Origin: Cohnella rhizoplanae
GTDB taxonomy: Bacteria > Bacillota > Bacilli > Paenibacillales > Paenibacillaceae
Assembly (NCBI RefSeq): GCF_948329515.1
Contig: NZ_CAOJCN010000015.1
Location: 1 to 64,000 of the forward strand
Reading direction: 5' to 3'
Length of the DNA stretch: 64,000 nucleotides
Both the position numbers and the translations under genes were made by a program. Positions within the stretch are counted from its first letter, which is position 1. Each line of letters opens with the position of its first letter. The notes under the pieces are model-generated. The model saw only the letters and a program-made list of their open reading frames with translations, did not search any database and had not been told where the DNA came from. Positions 50,657 to 59,524 of this stretch are shown here, piece by piece.

Positions 50657-51456
50657 CTCGGCACCCCCGTCCCGATGCGCTTCGCGCCGCGCCGGTTCAG
50701 CGCGTAATAGCCGAGCACGATGAGCAGCGTGAACAGGAAGATCAGCGCCGACAGCGCGTTGATGGACAGGGAGACGCCCTGCCGCGCGCGCGAGTAGATC
50801 TCGACGGACAGCGTGGTGAAGCCGTTGCCGGTGACGAAAAAGGTGACCGCGAAGTCGTCGAGCGAGTACGTCAGCGCCATGAAAAATCCGGCGAATATGC
50901 CCGGCTTGATGAACGGCACGACGACCCGCGACAGCACCTGCCAGCCGCTCGCGCCCAGGTCGCGCGCGGCGTCCAGGAGCGACGGACTCATCTCCTGCAG
51001 CTTGGGCAGCACCATGAGCACCACGATCGGCACGCTGAACGCGATATGCGACAGCAGCACGGACGTGAAGCCGAGGCGGATGCCGGCCATCGTGAACATG
51101 ACGAGCAGCGACGCGCCGATGATGACGTCCGGGCTGACGATGAGTACGTTGTTCATCGACAGCAGCGCGTTGCGGGAGCGCCTGCTCCGCGCGCGCATGA
51201 TGGCGAGCGCCCCGATCACGCCGAGGATCGTCGAGATCGTCGACGACAGCAGCGCGATGACCACGGTGTTCAGCACGATGATCAGCAGGCGCGCGTCCTG
51301 GAACACTTCTCCGTAGTACGCCAGCGTGAAGCCCTCGAAGCCGTGCATCGTGCCGCCGCTGTTGAACGAATAGAACATCATGTAGGCGATCGGCGCGTAC
51401 AGGACCGCGAACACGACGATCAGGTAGACCGATTGCCAACGCCTTCCCGCGCTCAT
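50653..51456 (-). CDS. potC: Spermidine/putrescine ABC transporter permease
   Basis: 267 residues, six helices. The EAA-type loop is DAARDLGASGWQVLSRVVVPFIKPG; the early YAPIAYMMFYSFNSG and the LDDFAVTFFVTGNGFTTLSVEIY block are PotC-specific. Start ATG 51456 overlaps the potB stop by 4 bp and is preceded by GGGGAGGG. It forms the membrane channel with PotB. Confidence 0.93.
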   Translation of the reverse strand: MSAGRRWQSVYLIVVFAVLYAPIAYMMFYSFNSGGTMHGFEGFTLAYYGEVFQDARLLIIVLNTVVIALLSSTISTILGVIGALAIMRARSRRSRNALLSMNNVLIVSPDVIIGASLLVMFTMAGIRLGFTSVLLSHIAFSVPIVVLMVLPKLQEMSPSLLDAARDLGASGWQVLSRVVVPFIKPGIFAGFFMALTYSLDDFAVTFFVTGNGFTTLSVEIYSRARQGVSLSINALSALIFLFTLLIVLGYYALNRRGAKRIGTGVPR

Positions 51457-52259
51457 CGTCTCACCCTCCCCGACTGTCCGGTCCCTGTCAGCAGCATGAT
51501 GACGACCATCGCGAGGATCAGGAACACCGCGATCGACGCGCCCATACCCCAGTCCTGGGTGACGAGAAAATGCTGCTCGATCGCGGTGCCGAGCGTGATG
51601 ACCCGATTGCCCGCGACGAGCCGCGTGATCATGAACAGCGACAGCGCCGGGATGAAGACGGCCTGGCAGCCTGCCTTGACGCCGTCCAGCGTGAGCGGGA
51701 AGACGACCTTGCGGAACGTCGTCCAGCCGGACGCCCCGAGATCCCGGGCCGCGAACACGAGCGACGGATTCAGGTCCTCGAGCGCGTTGTAGACCGGCAG
51801 GATCATGAACGGGATGAAGATGTACACCGACACGAACACGAAGCTGAAGTCGGTGAACAGAATCTGCTGACGGCCGAGTCCGAGCGCCTCGAGCGCGCCG
51901 TTGACGAAGCCGTACGTGCCGAAGATGCCGAGGAAGGCGTACACCTTGAGCAGCAGATTGACCCAGCTCGGCAGGATGAGCAGCAGCAGCCATAGCTGCT
52001 TGTGCTTCATCTTGGTCAGCGCATAGGCCGCCGGATACGCGATCAGCAGCGAGAACAGCGTGATCAGGAAGGCGTACCAGATCGAGCTGACCGTCATCCT
52101 GAGGTAGATCGGCGTCAGAAACTTCTCGTAGTTGCCGAACGTGAAGCCGCCGTCGATGTCGAAGAAGGAGTCGTATACGATAAGTGCGATCGGAATGACG
52201 ATGAACAACGCCATCCACGCCAGATAGGGCGCCAGGTAGACGTTGCGCTTAGCGTTCAT
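51453..52259 (-). CDS. potB: Spermidine/putrescine ABC transporter permease
   Basis: 268 residues, six helices. The loop FAARDLGASGWTTFRKVVFPLTLDG is the ATPase contact, and LPSWVNLLLKVYAFLGIFGTYGFVN plus NRVITLGTAIEQHFLVTQDWGMGASIA are typical of PotB. It overlaps potA by 11 bp and potC by 4 bp, so the four genes are one coupled operon. Confidence 0.93.
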   Translation of the reverse strand: MNAKRNVYLAPYLAWMALFIVIPIALIVYDSFFDIDGGFTFGNYEKFLTPIYLRMTVSSIWYAFLITLFSLLIAYPAAYALTKMKHKQLWLLLLILPSWVNLLLKVYAFLGIFGTYGFVNGALEALGLGRQQILFTDFSFVFVSVYIFIPFMILPVYNALEDLNPSLVFAARDLGASGWTTFRKVVFPLTLDGVKAGCQAVFIPALSLFMITRLVAGNRVITLGTAIEQHFLVTQDWGMGASIAVFLILAMVVIMLLTGTGQSGRVRR

Positions 52260-53358
52260 GGACGGTCTCCTCGTACGCGAGGAGCCGACGGTCGAACTCT
52301 TCCTCGGTCTCGCCGAAGCGCATCACGTGGATCGCCTCGGGGTCGAAGCCGAGGCCGATCCGCTCGCCGACCGTCGCGCGACGCGTGGAGTGGACCATCC
52401 ACTCGTTGCCCGCGTCGTCGTAGCCGATGATCTCGTAGTGGACGCCCCGGAACAGCTGCGAGTCGACCTTCACGACCATCTTGCCGGCTTCGGGCGGCGT
52501 GATCTCGAGATCCTCCGGGCGGATGACGATCTCCACCGGCTCGTCCGGCCGGAAGCCGCCGTCCACGCATTCGAACGTGCGGCCCGCGAAGCGGACCTCG
52601 TAGTCGCGGACCATCTGCCCCGACACGATGTTGGACTCCCCGATGAAGTCCGCCACGAAGCGGTTGATCGGCTCGTCGTATATATCCGTCGGCGTGCCGC
52701 TCTGCTGGATCGTCCCTTCCTTCATGACGAAGATCTCGTCCGACATCGCCAGCGCTTCCTCCTGGTCGTGCGTAACGAATATAAACGTAATGCCCAGACG
52801 CCGCTGCAGCTCGCGCAGCTCGTACTGCATCTCCGTGCGCAGCTTGAGATCGAGCGCGGACAGCGGCTCGTCGAGCAGCAGCACCTGCGGCTCGTTCACG
52901 ATCGCGCGCGCGATCGCCACGCGCTGCCGCTGGCCGCCGGACAGTTCGGTGATCTGGCGCTTCTCGTAGCCCTTGAGGTTAACGAAGCGCAGCGCCTCGA
53001 GCACCTTGGCCTCGACGTCCGCCTGCTTCGAGCGCTTGATGCGCAGGCCGAAGGCGACGTTCTCGAACACGTTGAGATGCGGGAACAGGGCGTAGTCCTG
53101 GAATACCGTGTTCACCTGCCGCTCGTTGGCCGGCACGCGATTGATCAGCTTGCCGTCAAAATAAATCTCGCCCGAGGACGGTTCCTGGAATCCCGCGATC
53201 AGCCGCAGGATCGTCGTCTTGCCGCAGCCCGACGGCCCGAGCAGCGTATAGAACTGCCCGCGGCGGATCTCGAAGCTCACTTCCTTCAGGACGGTCTCCC
53301 CGTCCTCGTATCGTTTGGTCACCCGCTCGAAGCGGATGATCGGCTGCTCTGCGCTCAT
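52249..53358 (-). CDS. potA: Spermidine/putrescine ABC transporter ATPase
   Basis: 369 residues. ATP-hydrolysing subunit on the cytoplasmic face: Walker A GPSGCGKTT, Q-loop VFQDYALFPHLNV, signature LSGGQRQRVAIARAIV, Walker B VLLLDEPLSALD and switch FVTHDQEEALAMSD; a C-terminal TOBE domain follows (about 280-355). GGAGAG lies five bases ahead of the ATG at 53358. First gene of the pot operon. The 163-bp gap to the divergent germination operon must hold both promoters; I see no strong consensus there. Confidence 0.95.
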   Translation of the reverse strand: MSAEQPIIRFERVTKRYEDGETVLKEVSFEIRRGQFYTLLGPSGCGKTTILRLIAGFQEPSSGEIYFDGKLINRVPANERQVNTVFQDYALFPHLNVFENVAFGLRIKRSKQADVEAKVLEALRFVNLKGYEKRQITELSGGQRQRVAIARAIVNEPQVLLLDEPLSALDLKLRTEMQYELRELQRRLGITFIFVTHDQEEALAMSDEIFVMKEGTIQQSGTPTDIYDEPINRFVADFIGESNIVSGQMVRDYEVRFAGRTFECVDGGFRPDEPVEIVIRPEDLEITPPEAGKMVVKVDSQLFRGVHYEIIGYDDAGNEWMVHSTRRATVGERIGLGFDPEAIHVMRFGETEEEFDRRLLAYEETVHER

Positions 53359-53527
53359 CCCGACTCTCCTATCTCTGCAAACCTTGTCGTTTACTATTAT
53401 CCCCTTTTCCTTCGCGATCGCAAGTCCCCCGGCGCCATCATCCGGCAGTCGGCGAACCGCGGGGCAGCGGGCGTTTTAAATAAGAGAATGTGGAGATATT
53501 AGTAAAAACATCTAACGGGCGGTGCGC

Positions 53528-55123
53528 ATGGTCTCCTTCTTATACCCGTTCAAAAAGCTGCTAAAAAAGGGGCTCGGTCCCCGTGGCTCCCGCGGGCCCG
53601 AAAGCGACGGCGCCAATCGGCCCGGCCCCTTGCCGCGCAGTCTCGACGATACCCTCCGCATCGTAAAAGAAGCGCTCGGCGGCAGCCCGGACCTTGTGAT
53701 CCGGAGAATCTCGATGATGATCAACCGCCGGCCGCACCAGACTGCGATCGTATATATAGACGGACTCGCGGATCCTAAGGAGCTCCTGGAGTCCTTGCTC
53801 GCGGACAGCGGCGACATGCAGGCGAATCTGAAGTCCGCCGGGGACGTCGAGCCTTTGCGGCTCATTCGCCAGTACTTGCTGAAGGTCGGCCAGGTCAACG
53901 GCGTCTCCGATCTCGGCACGCTCTATCATGCGATTCTATCCGGAGATACCTGCATCCTGTTGGACGGCGCCTCCGAAGCGATCGCCGCCGGCACCGGCAG
54001 CGCCAAGGACAGAAACATAACGGAGCCCGCTTCGCAAGCCGTGCTGAGAGGACCCCGCGAAGGATTCGCGGAGACGCTGCGGACGAACACCGCGCTAATC
54101 CGGCGAAAAATCAAAAATCCCAACCTGTGGATGGAGACCAGGCGGATCGGCGACGTCACCAAGACCGATGTCGCGATCATGTATATCAAGGGCATCGTAA
54201 ACGATAAAACCGTGAACGAAGTCAGGCAGCGGCTCGACCGGATCCGGATCGATTCGATTCTGGAGAGCGGTTATATCGAAGAACTGATCCAAGACGAGAC
54301 CTATACGCCGTTCCCTACGATCTTCAATACGGAGCGGCCGGATGCTGTGGCCGGCGGTCTGCTTGAAGGCCGCATTGCCATTTTGGTGGACGGGACCCCT
54401 TTCGTCCTCGTCGTTCCGGCTTTGTTTACGCACTTCCTCCAGACGCCGGAGGATTATTATCAGCGCGCGGATATCAGCAGTTTTCTTCGCATTCTGCGTT
54501 ACGTGTGCTTATTTATCGCCTTGTTCGGACCGGCCGCATACATCGCAGTAACGACTTTTCATCAGGAGATGATCCCGACCCCGCTGCTCCTCAGCGTCAT
54601 CGCGGCGCGGGAAGGCATCCCGTTTCCGGCGTTCGTCGAAGCGTTCCTCATGGAGATTACGTTCGAGATCCTGCGGGAAGCCGGAGTTCGGATGCCGAGG
54701 ACGGTCGGACAAGCCGTTTCCATCGTCGGAGCGCTCGTCATCGGGCAATCCGCGGTGGAAGCCGGGCTGGTGGGACCCGCAATGGTCATCGTCGTGTCCA
54801 TTACCGCGATTTCGAACTTTGTCATTCCTTCGTACAACATGGGGATTTCGATTCGGATGATCCGGTTCCCGTTCATGATTCTCGCTGCGACCTTCGGCCT
54901 TTACGGCATCCTCATAGGCTCGATCGTCATGGTGCTGCATTTATGCAGCCTGCGTTCCTTCGGCGTTCCCTACATGGCCCCGTTCGCGCCGTTTATCGTC
55001 GAAGATCAGAAGGACAATATTTTTCGATTGCCGCGGTGGGCGATGGTGACTCGCCCGCGCTATTCCAGCGACGGCAATCCCGTGCGGGAAAAGGAGCGGC
55101 CGCCCGGGAAACCCGGGCGGTAA
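53528..55123 (+). CDS. Spore germinant receptor subunit A (GerA/GerKA family)
   Basis: 531 residues from the ATG at 53528 (an in-frame GTG lies two codons upstream). GerA-family proteins sit in the inner spore membrane and take part in sensing nutrients. N-terminal cytoplasmic domain to about 290 (VYIDGLADPKELLESLL, AILVDGTPFVLVVPALFTHFLQTPEDYYQR) and about five helices after it, with PTPLLLSVIAAREGIPFPAFVEAFLMEITFEILREAG and the GQSAVEAGLVGPAMVIVVSITAISNFVIPS blocks that identify the family. Ends with a basic, proline-rich tail. First gene of an A-C-D-B operon, normally transcribed in the forespore under sigma-G. Confidence 0.93.
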   Translation: MVSFLYPFKKLLKKGLGPRGSRGPESDGANRPGPLPRSLDDTLRIVKEALGGSPDLVIRRISMMINRRPHQTAIVYIDGLADPKELLESLLADSGDMQANLKSAGDVEPLRLIRQYLLKVGQVNGVSDLGTLYHAILSGDTCILLDGASEAIAAGTGSAKDRNITEPASQAVLRGPREGFAETLRTNTALIRRKIKNPNLWMETRRIGDVTKTDVAIMYIKGIVNDKTVNEVRQRLDRIRIDSILESGYIEELIQDETYTPFPTIFNTERPDAVAGGLLEGRIAILVDGTPFVLVVPALFTHFLQTPEDYYQRADISSFLRILRYVCLFIALFGPAAYIAVTTFHQEMIPTPLLLSVIAAREGIPFPAFVEAFLMEITFEILREAGVRMPRTVGQAVSIVGALVIGQSAVEAGLVGPAMVIVVSITAISNFVIPSYNMGISIRMIRFPFMILAATFGLYGILIGSIVMVLHLCSLRSFGVPYMAPFAPFIVEDQKDNIFRLPRWAMVTRPRYSSDGNPVREKERPPGKPGR

Positions 55124-55155
55124 CGCAGCCTGACGATGGGAGGTGCGATGCTGAC

Positions 55156-56388
55156 ATGAAGAGGCTGAATAAAGGGCGGAACCTGAGGCTGAACAAGGCG
55201 CTGAAGCCATTGCTTCTGGCGGCGGCGCTCCTGGCTCTGCCCGGATGCTGGAACCGAAAAGAGTTGAATGAAATCTCGATCGCCACGGCCTTCGGTTTCG
55301 ACGCGCGCGAAGACCGGTACCTCGTGTCCGTGCAACTGGTTAACGCCAGCGAGATCGCCGACAAGCAAGGCGGCGGAGGCCGGGTGCCCGTCGTGACGGT
55401 ACAACAGTCGACCGGCAGGACGATCTTCGAGTCGATCCGCGCGATGACGACCACCACGCCCAGAAAGATTTATTCGTCCCATCTTCGCATTCTCGTCATC
55501 GGAGAGGACATGGCACGGGCAGGGATCGCGAAGCTATTGGACGGTCTGTCCAGGGACCATGAACTGAGAACGGATTTTTATATTATCGTCGCCCGGGGTA
55601 CGAAGGCGAGCGACATCCTCCAGGTGCTGACGCCGCTCGAGAAGCTTCCTACGGACAAAATGTTTTCTTCGCTCGAAGCCTCCCAGCGCAACTGGGGCAT
55701 CACCGCCCGCGTCGATCTGCATGAATTGATCAATGACCTGGTCGACAAAGGCGTAGACCCCGTATTGGCGGGCATCGTCATTGAAGGAAGCAACGAGATC
55801 GGACGAACGGACGCGAATCTGGATTCCGTCCGCCCGCCCGCCACGCTGAAGTATCAAGGTCTTGCCGTGTTCCGCAAAGACAAGCTCGTAGGCTGGCTGA
55901 ACGACGAACAGAGCAAAGGCTACAACTACATTCGGGGCACCCTCAAGAGCACCATTGTCCGGCTTCCTTGTCGGAAAGGCGGCGAGCTCGCGGTAGAGCT
56001 CATCCATACGAGCCACGGCATCAAAGGAAAAATCAGAGACGGAAAACCCGAGATCGAGGTGCGGTTGAGCGCGGAGGGGAACATCGGCGAGGTAGAGTGC
56101 GCGATAAACTTGAATACGCCCCGCGCGATTCCGCTGCTGGAGGCAGAATTAAGCGAGGCTATCAAGGAGAACATGGAGGCGACGATCGCGCAGGCCAAAG
56201 CCTACAGGTCGGATATTTTCGGATTCGGATCGGCCATTCATCGCGCGGATTACAGGGCTTGGAACCGGATGAAGGACCGCTGGGACGATGAATTCGTCCA
56301 TCTTCCCGTCCACGTTACCGTGAAAGCGAAGATCCGCCGTACCGGCTCCGTAGTCGAATCGTTCCTTGAACGAATGGAGGATTCCTGA
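55156..56388 (+). CDS. Spore germinant receptor lipoprotein subunit C (GerC family)
   Basis: 410 residues. A lipoprotein signal ends LLALPGCWNRKELNEI, with Cys near residue 27 and the family's WnrkEl motif. The Ger(x)C domains follow (ATAFGFDAREDRYLVSVQL, SSHLRILVIGEDMARAG, GLAVFRKDKLVGWL). It sits on the outer face of the inner spore membrane as part of the receptor. The ATG at 55156 is 12 nt from a GGGAGG site; a four-codon ORF (ATG at 55148, stop overlapping this start) is better spaced to that site, so reinitiation may set its level. Confidence 0.92.
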   Translation: MKRLNKGRNLRLNKALKPLLLAAALLALPGCWNRKELNEISIATAFGFDAREDRYLVSVQLVNASEIADKQGGGGRVPVVTVQQSTGRTIFESIRAMTTTTPRKIYSSHLRILVIGEDMARAGIAKLLDGLSRDHELRTDFYIIVARGTKASDILQVLTPLEKLPTDKMFSSLEASQRNWGITARVDLHELINDLVDKGVDPVLAGIVIEGSNEIGRTDANLDSVRPPATLKYQGLAVFRKDKLVGWLNDEQSKGYNYIRGTLKSTIVRLPCRKGGELAVELIHTSHGIKGKIRDGKPEIEVRLSAEGNIGEVECAINLNTPRAIPLLEAELSEAIKENMEATIAQAKAYRSDIFGFGSAIHRADYRAWNRMKDRWDDEFVHLPVHVTVKAKIRRTGSVVESFLERMEDS

Positions 56389-56389
56389 G

Positions 56390-56617
56390 TTGATCTGGAT
56401 CGCGCTTATCGCGGCCGCATGCGTCGTGCGCTTCGAATACGTCAAGCTCTATCGCAGAAAACAGTTCAAAGACCTGAGCATTTCCGCTTGCTTGCTCGGC
56501 TTTGCCATGACGTTGTTTATCCTCCGGAGCGCGGGCGTGCCGATTCCGGATCCTTTGGATTGGATCAGCGCCGTCTATAAGCCCGCGAGCAAGATCATCT
56601 TGTCCGCATTATCGTAG
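56390..56617 (+). CDS. Small germinant-receptor D-type membrane protein
   Basis: 75 residues from the TTG at 56390, which has GGAGG nine bases upstream and lies two bases after the GerC stop. Two helices (LIWIALIAAACVVRF and LSISACLLGFAMTLFILRSAG) are followed by a conserved-looking PIPDPLDWISAVYKPASK tail. Size, position between C and B and the PDPLDWI tail match the D subunits (GerKD/GerUD-like) known to modulate germinant receptors in Bacillus. Easily missed because of the non-ATG start. Confidence 0.7.
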   Translation: MIWIALIAAACVVRFEYVKLYRRKQFKDLSISACLLGFAMTLFILRSAGVPIPDPLDWISAVYKPASKIILSALS

Positions 56618-56640
56618 GACAAAGAAAGGCAGGTCCGCGA

Positions 56641-57759
56641 ATGATCGAAAAAGGAAATATCAACACGCGTCAATATTCGATTTTATCCTTGCTGTTCAGC
56701 CTGGGGAGCGCGATTCTGATCGTACCTTCCGCGCTGACCTCCGCCGCGAAGCAGGACGGATGGATTGCCGCGATCGTCGGCGTAGCCGCCGGCATCCCGC
56801 TCATTGCGTTCTATAATGCGCTGGGGGCTCGGCATCCCGATAAGACCCTGATCGAATACACTGAACTCCTGCTTGGAAAATGGGTCGGAAAAATCGTGGG
56901 GCTGCTGTTCTTTTCCTACTTTTTCCTATTGTCCGCTCTCGTTCTTCGCAACGTGGGCGACTTTATTACGACGATCGTCATGCCGGAGACCCCGATTCAA
57001 GCCGTGCACCTCATCCTGCTGATCGCGATCGCGATGGGCGTCGGCTTGGGATTGGAGGTGATCGCCCGCTCCGCGGAAATATTTCTGCCTTGGGTGCTGC
57101 TGCTTCTCTTCTTTTTAATCGTCTTCCTTTTCCCGAAAATCGAAATGGACCGCATCCAGCCCGTGTTCGAATCGGGCATAAAAGCGATCTTGCGCGGAAG
57201 TCTGTCCGTGATCAGCATTCCTTATTTGGAGCTGGTCGTCTTTCTGATGATCTTCCCTTACGCAGGCAAGCCGGAACGAAGAGGGGCCGCCATCATCAAA
57301 GGGGGATTGATCGGCGGCACCGTTCTCGTTGTGATTACCTTGCTGTGCGTTCTCGTCCTTGGCTGGGATTTCGCGTCCCGGCATACCTTTCCGAGCTACA
57401 CCCTGGCCAAGAAAATTCAAATCGGGGAATTTCTGCAGCGGATCGAAGTATTGGTCGCGATCATCTGGTTTTTGACGATATTTTTCAAGCTCGTTTTATG
57501 TTTCTATGCCTCGCTGTTAGGACTGGCGCAGCTGCTCAAAATGAATTCGTACCGCCCGTTGATCGTACCATGCGCCATGATCGTGCTCATCGTGTCGATC
57601 GTAGTCTATCCGAATATCGTCTATTTCAGAATCTTCGCTTCCGAGATATGGCCCTTTTATGCGCTGACCATGGGTTTCTTGCTTCCCCTGCTCGTCTGGA
57701 TCGCCTCCATGATCAGGTCTACCGGCGATACTGCTTCAAAAAGTCGACCGCGAGCTTGA
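56641..57759 (+). CDS. Spore germinant receptor permease subunit B (GerB family)
   Basis: 372 residues, ten helices, amino acid-polyamine-organocation-like fold (GerAB/ArcD/ProY spore permease). Begins NTRQYSILSLLFSLGSAILIVPSALTSAAKQDGWIAAIVG, the standard B-subunit opening, and contains LVLRNVGDFITTIVMPETPI and PYLELVVFLMIFPY. The B subunit binds the nutrient germinant in related receptors. AAAGGCAGG precedes the ATG. The last 41 bp overlap the convergent isomerase gene, so I see no separate terminator. Confidence 0.92.
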   Translation: MIEKGNINTRQYSILSLLFSLGSAILIVPSALTSAAKQDGWIAAIVGVAAGIPLIAFYNALGARHPDKTLIEYTELLLGKWVGKIVGLLFFSYFFLLSALVLRNVGDFITTIVMPETPIQAVHLILLIAIAMGVGLGLEVIARSAEIFLPWVLLLLFFLIVFLFPKIEMDRIQPVFESGIKAILRGSLSVISIPYLELVVFLMIFPYAGKPERRGAAIIKGGLIGGTVLVVITLLCVLVLGWDFASRHTFPSYTLAKKIQIGEFLQRIEVLVAIIWFLTIFFKLVLCFYASLLGLAQLLKMNSYRPLIVPCAMIVLIVSIVVYPNIVYFRIFASEIWPFYALTMGFLLPLLVWIASMIRSTGDTASKSRPRA

Positions 57760-58600
57760 TGTCCCGCTCGGGGCTCGCGCCGACTTCGCGCTCGATCGTC
57801 AGGAAGCCCTCGTAGCCGATATCCTGCAGCGCCTGCAGGTAAGCGGGCCAATCCACGCCGCCTTCGCCCAGCGGCACCTCGCGGAAGTACTCGCCCGACT
57901 CGCCCTGCTCCGCCAGCTTCTCGTGCGACATCGCTTCGTAGCCGAGCGCCCCGTAGATGTTGCGCGGGTCGGTCTCCTGCAGCCGGATGCCGTCCTTCGC
58001 ATGCGTGTGCACGATATACTCGCGCAGGTTGTAGACGCCCTGCACCGGGTCGTCGCCCGTCACCATCACCATGTTGGCCGGGTCGAAGTTGACCGAGACG
58101 CCCTTGGTGCTCATCTTGTCCAGGAAGCCCTTGAGGCGCGCCGAAGTCTCGGGACCGGTCTCGATCGCGAAGTAGGCGCCCCGCTCGCTCGCGTAGCGGC
58201 CAAGCTCTTCGACCGCGTCGCGCATCGCGGCATACACGTCGCTGGATTCGTCCTCGGGCACGATGCCGATATGCGTCGTGACCACGCCGGTGCCGAGATC
58301 GAGCGCCAGGTCGAGGATCCGCTTGGACTTCTCGACCTTCCAGCCGTTCTCCCGCCGATCCTGAAAGCCGTGTCCCGCAAGATCCCCGACCAGCGCGGAG
58401 ATGCGCAGGCCGAGCGAGTCCACGTAAGCGCGAAGCTCGGCTCTGGCGGCCGCGTCCAGCTTGTCCGGATCCATCTCGCCTTCCACCGCGTAGATCTGCA
58501 CCCCTTCGGCGCCAATCTCCTTGGCCTTCAGCAGTCCGGCGCGCACGCCGACCCGGAAGCTGTCCACGATCACGCCGATTGGGTTCGCTATTTGTACCAT
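57719..58600 (-). CDS. Sugar phosphate isomerase/epimerase (TIM barrel), third gene of sugar operon
   Basis: 293 residues of the xylose-isomerase-like TIM-barrel (AP endonuclease 2) fold. Expected metal ligands are in YFAIETGPE (Glu), VNFDPANMVM (Asp), HTHAKDGI (His, Asp) and FLTIEREVG (Glu). Such proteins isomerise or dehydrate keto-sugars or inososes. The ATG at 58600 has AAAGGGGG eight bases upstream; frame extends nine codons further without a site. It is 33 nt after the next isomerase and forms an operon with it and a Gfo/Idh dehydrogenase. Exact substrate unknown. Confidence 0.85.
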   Translation of the reverse strand: MVQIANPIGVIVDSFRVGVRAGLLKAKEIGAEGVQIYAVEGEMDPDKLDAAARAELRAYVDSLGLRISALVGDLAGHGFQDRRENGWKVEKSKRILDLALDLGTGVVTTHIGIVPEDESSDVYAAMRDAVEELGRYASERGAYFAIETGPETSARLKGFLDKMSTKGVSVNFDPANMVMVTGDDPVQGVYNLREYIVHTHAKDGIRLQETDPRNIYGALGYEAMSHEKLAEQGESGEYFREVPLGEGGVDWPAYLQALQDIGYEGFLTIEREVGASPERDIKLAVDFLKQYRR

Positions 58601-58633
58601 GCGGATGTCCCCCTTTCCGATCGCCAAGTTTAC

Positions 58634-59488
58634 TTATACCTCCGACCAGATGCGCCGCGCGTTAGCCAATCCGATGCGCGAGCCCTGCTTGCATTCTTCC
58701 ATGCCCTCGAATTCCAGCGAGAGATAACCGTCGTAGCCCGAAGCCTTCACGACGCGCAGCACCTCGCGCACGTCGATGTCGCCCTGGCCGAAGATCGCGC
58801 CGCGCAGATAGTTGCCCGCCGCCGTATTGAACCAGCCTTCGCCCGGATCGCGGTCGCCGCGACGCAGATAGAAGTCCTTCAGGTGCACGATCGAAGCCTC
58901 CCCGACCGAACGCCCGACTGCGGCCGCAGGATCCTCGTCCAGGCACATGAAATTGCCGACGTCCAGCGTGAGGCGGAAGTTCGGATGGTTCGTCTCCGCC
59001 AGCAGCCCTAGTACCCGCTCGCTCGACTGCATGTAGTAGCCGTGATTCTCCACGCTGGTCACGACGCCTTGGGACGCCGCATATTCCGCTACGCGGCGGC
59101 AAGCCTCCGCCAGCCGCGGCAGCTCGCGCCAGAATTGCGCGACCGAAGCGCCCTGCCGGGAAGCGACGTCATGGCGCATCTTCTTCACGCCGAGCGCGCG
59201 CGCGATGTCGACCTCGCCCTTGACGCGCTCGATCTCCGCCTCCAGCGCCTCGTCGTCGTCGACCGCGAAGTTCGCGCCCACCGCGTAGTTCGAGATCTCG
59301 AGCCCCGCTGCCGCGGCGCGGCTGACGATCTCTTCGATTAATCCGGGCGTCCGGATGTCGAAGCCGATCGGCACGATCTCGATATGCTCGCAGCCCTGCT
59401 CCGCCACCCAGTCGATCGCGCCGGGCACGGTCAACTCGCCCGACTCGATCGCGCGATACAAACTATACGTGCTGAGTCCCAGCTTCAT
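58634..59488 (-). CDS. Sugar phosphate isomerase/epimerase (TIM barrel), second gene of sugar operon
   Basis: 284 residues, same xylose-isomerase-like fold as its neighbour but clearly divergent from it. Metal-ligand positions: SVENHGYYMQ (Glu), LTLDVGNFMC (Asp), IVHLKDFYLR (His, Asp), LSLEFEGMEE (Glu). Starts MKLGLSTYSLYRAI at the ATG 59488, 36 nt after the dehydrogenase. With the dehydrogenase and the other isomerase it resembles inositol- or keto-glycoside-type catabolic sets in which a Gfo/Idh enzyme oxidises the sugar and epimerases process the product. Confidence 0.85.
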   Translation of the reverse strand: MKLGLSTYSLYRAIESGELTVPGAIDWVAEQGCEHIEIVPIGFDIRTPGLIEEIVSRAAAAGLEISNYAVGANFAVDDDEALEAEIERVKGEVDIARALGVKKMRHDVASRQGASVAQFWRELPRLAEACRRVAEYAASQGVVTSVENHGYYMQSSERVLGLLAETNHPNFRLTLDVGNFMCLDEDPAAAVGRSVGEASIVHLKDFYLRRGDRDPGEGWFNTAAGNYLRGAIFGQGDIDVREVLRVVKASGYDGYLSLEFEGMEECKQGSRIGLANARRIWSEV

Positions 59489-59524
59489 GATAACGTTCGC
59501 TCCTTTATGTGCCTTGCGCGTATG

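Noticed and set aside
53486..53515. Sigma-G promoter (GAATG, 18 nt, CATCTAA) for the germination operon
   Set aside because: The -35 fits but the -10 has a mismatch at a key position, and it would start transcription almost at the start codon, leaving no ribosome site.
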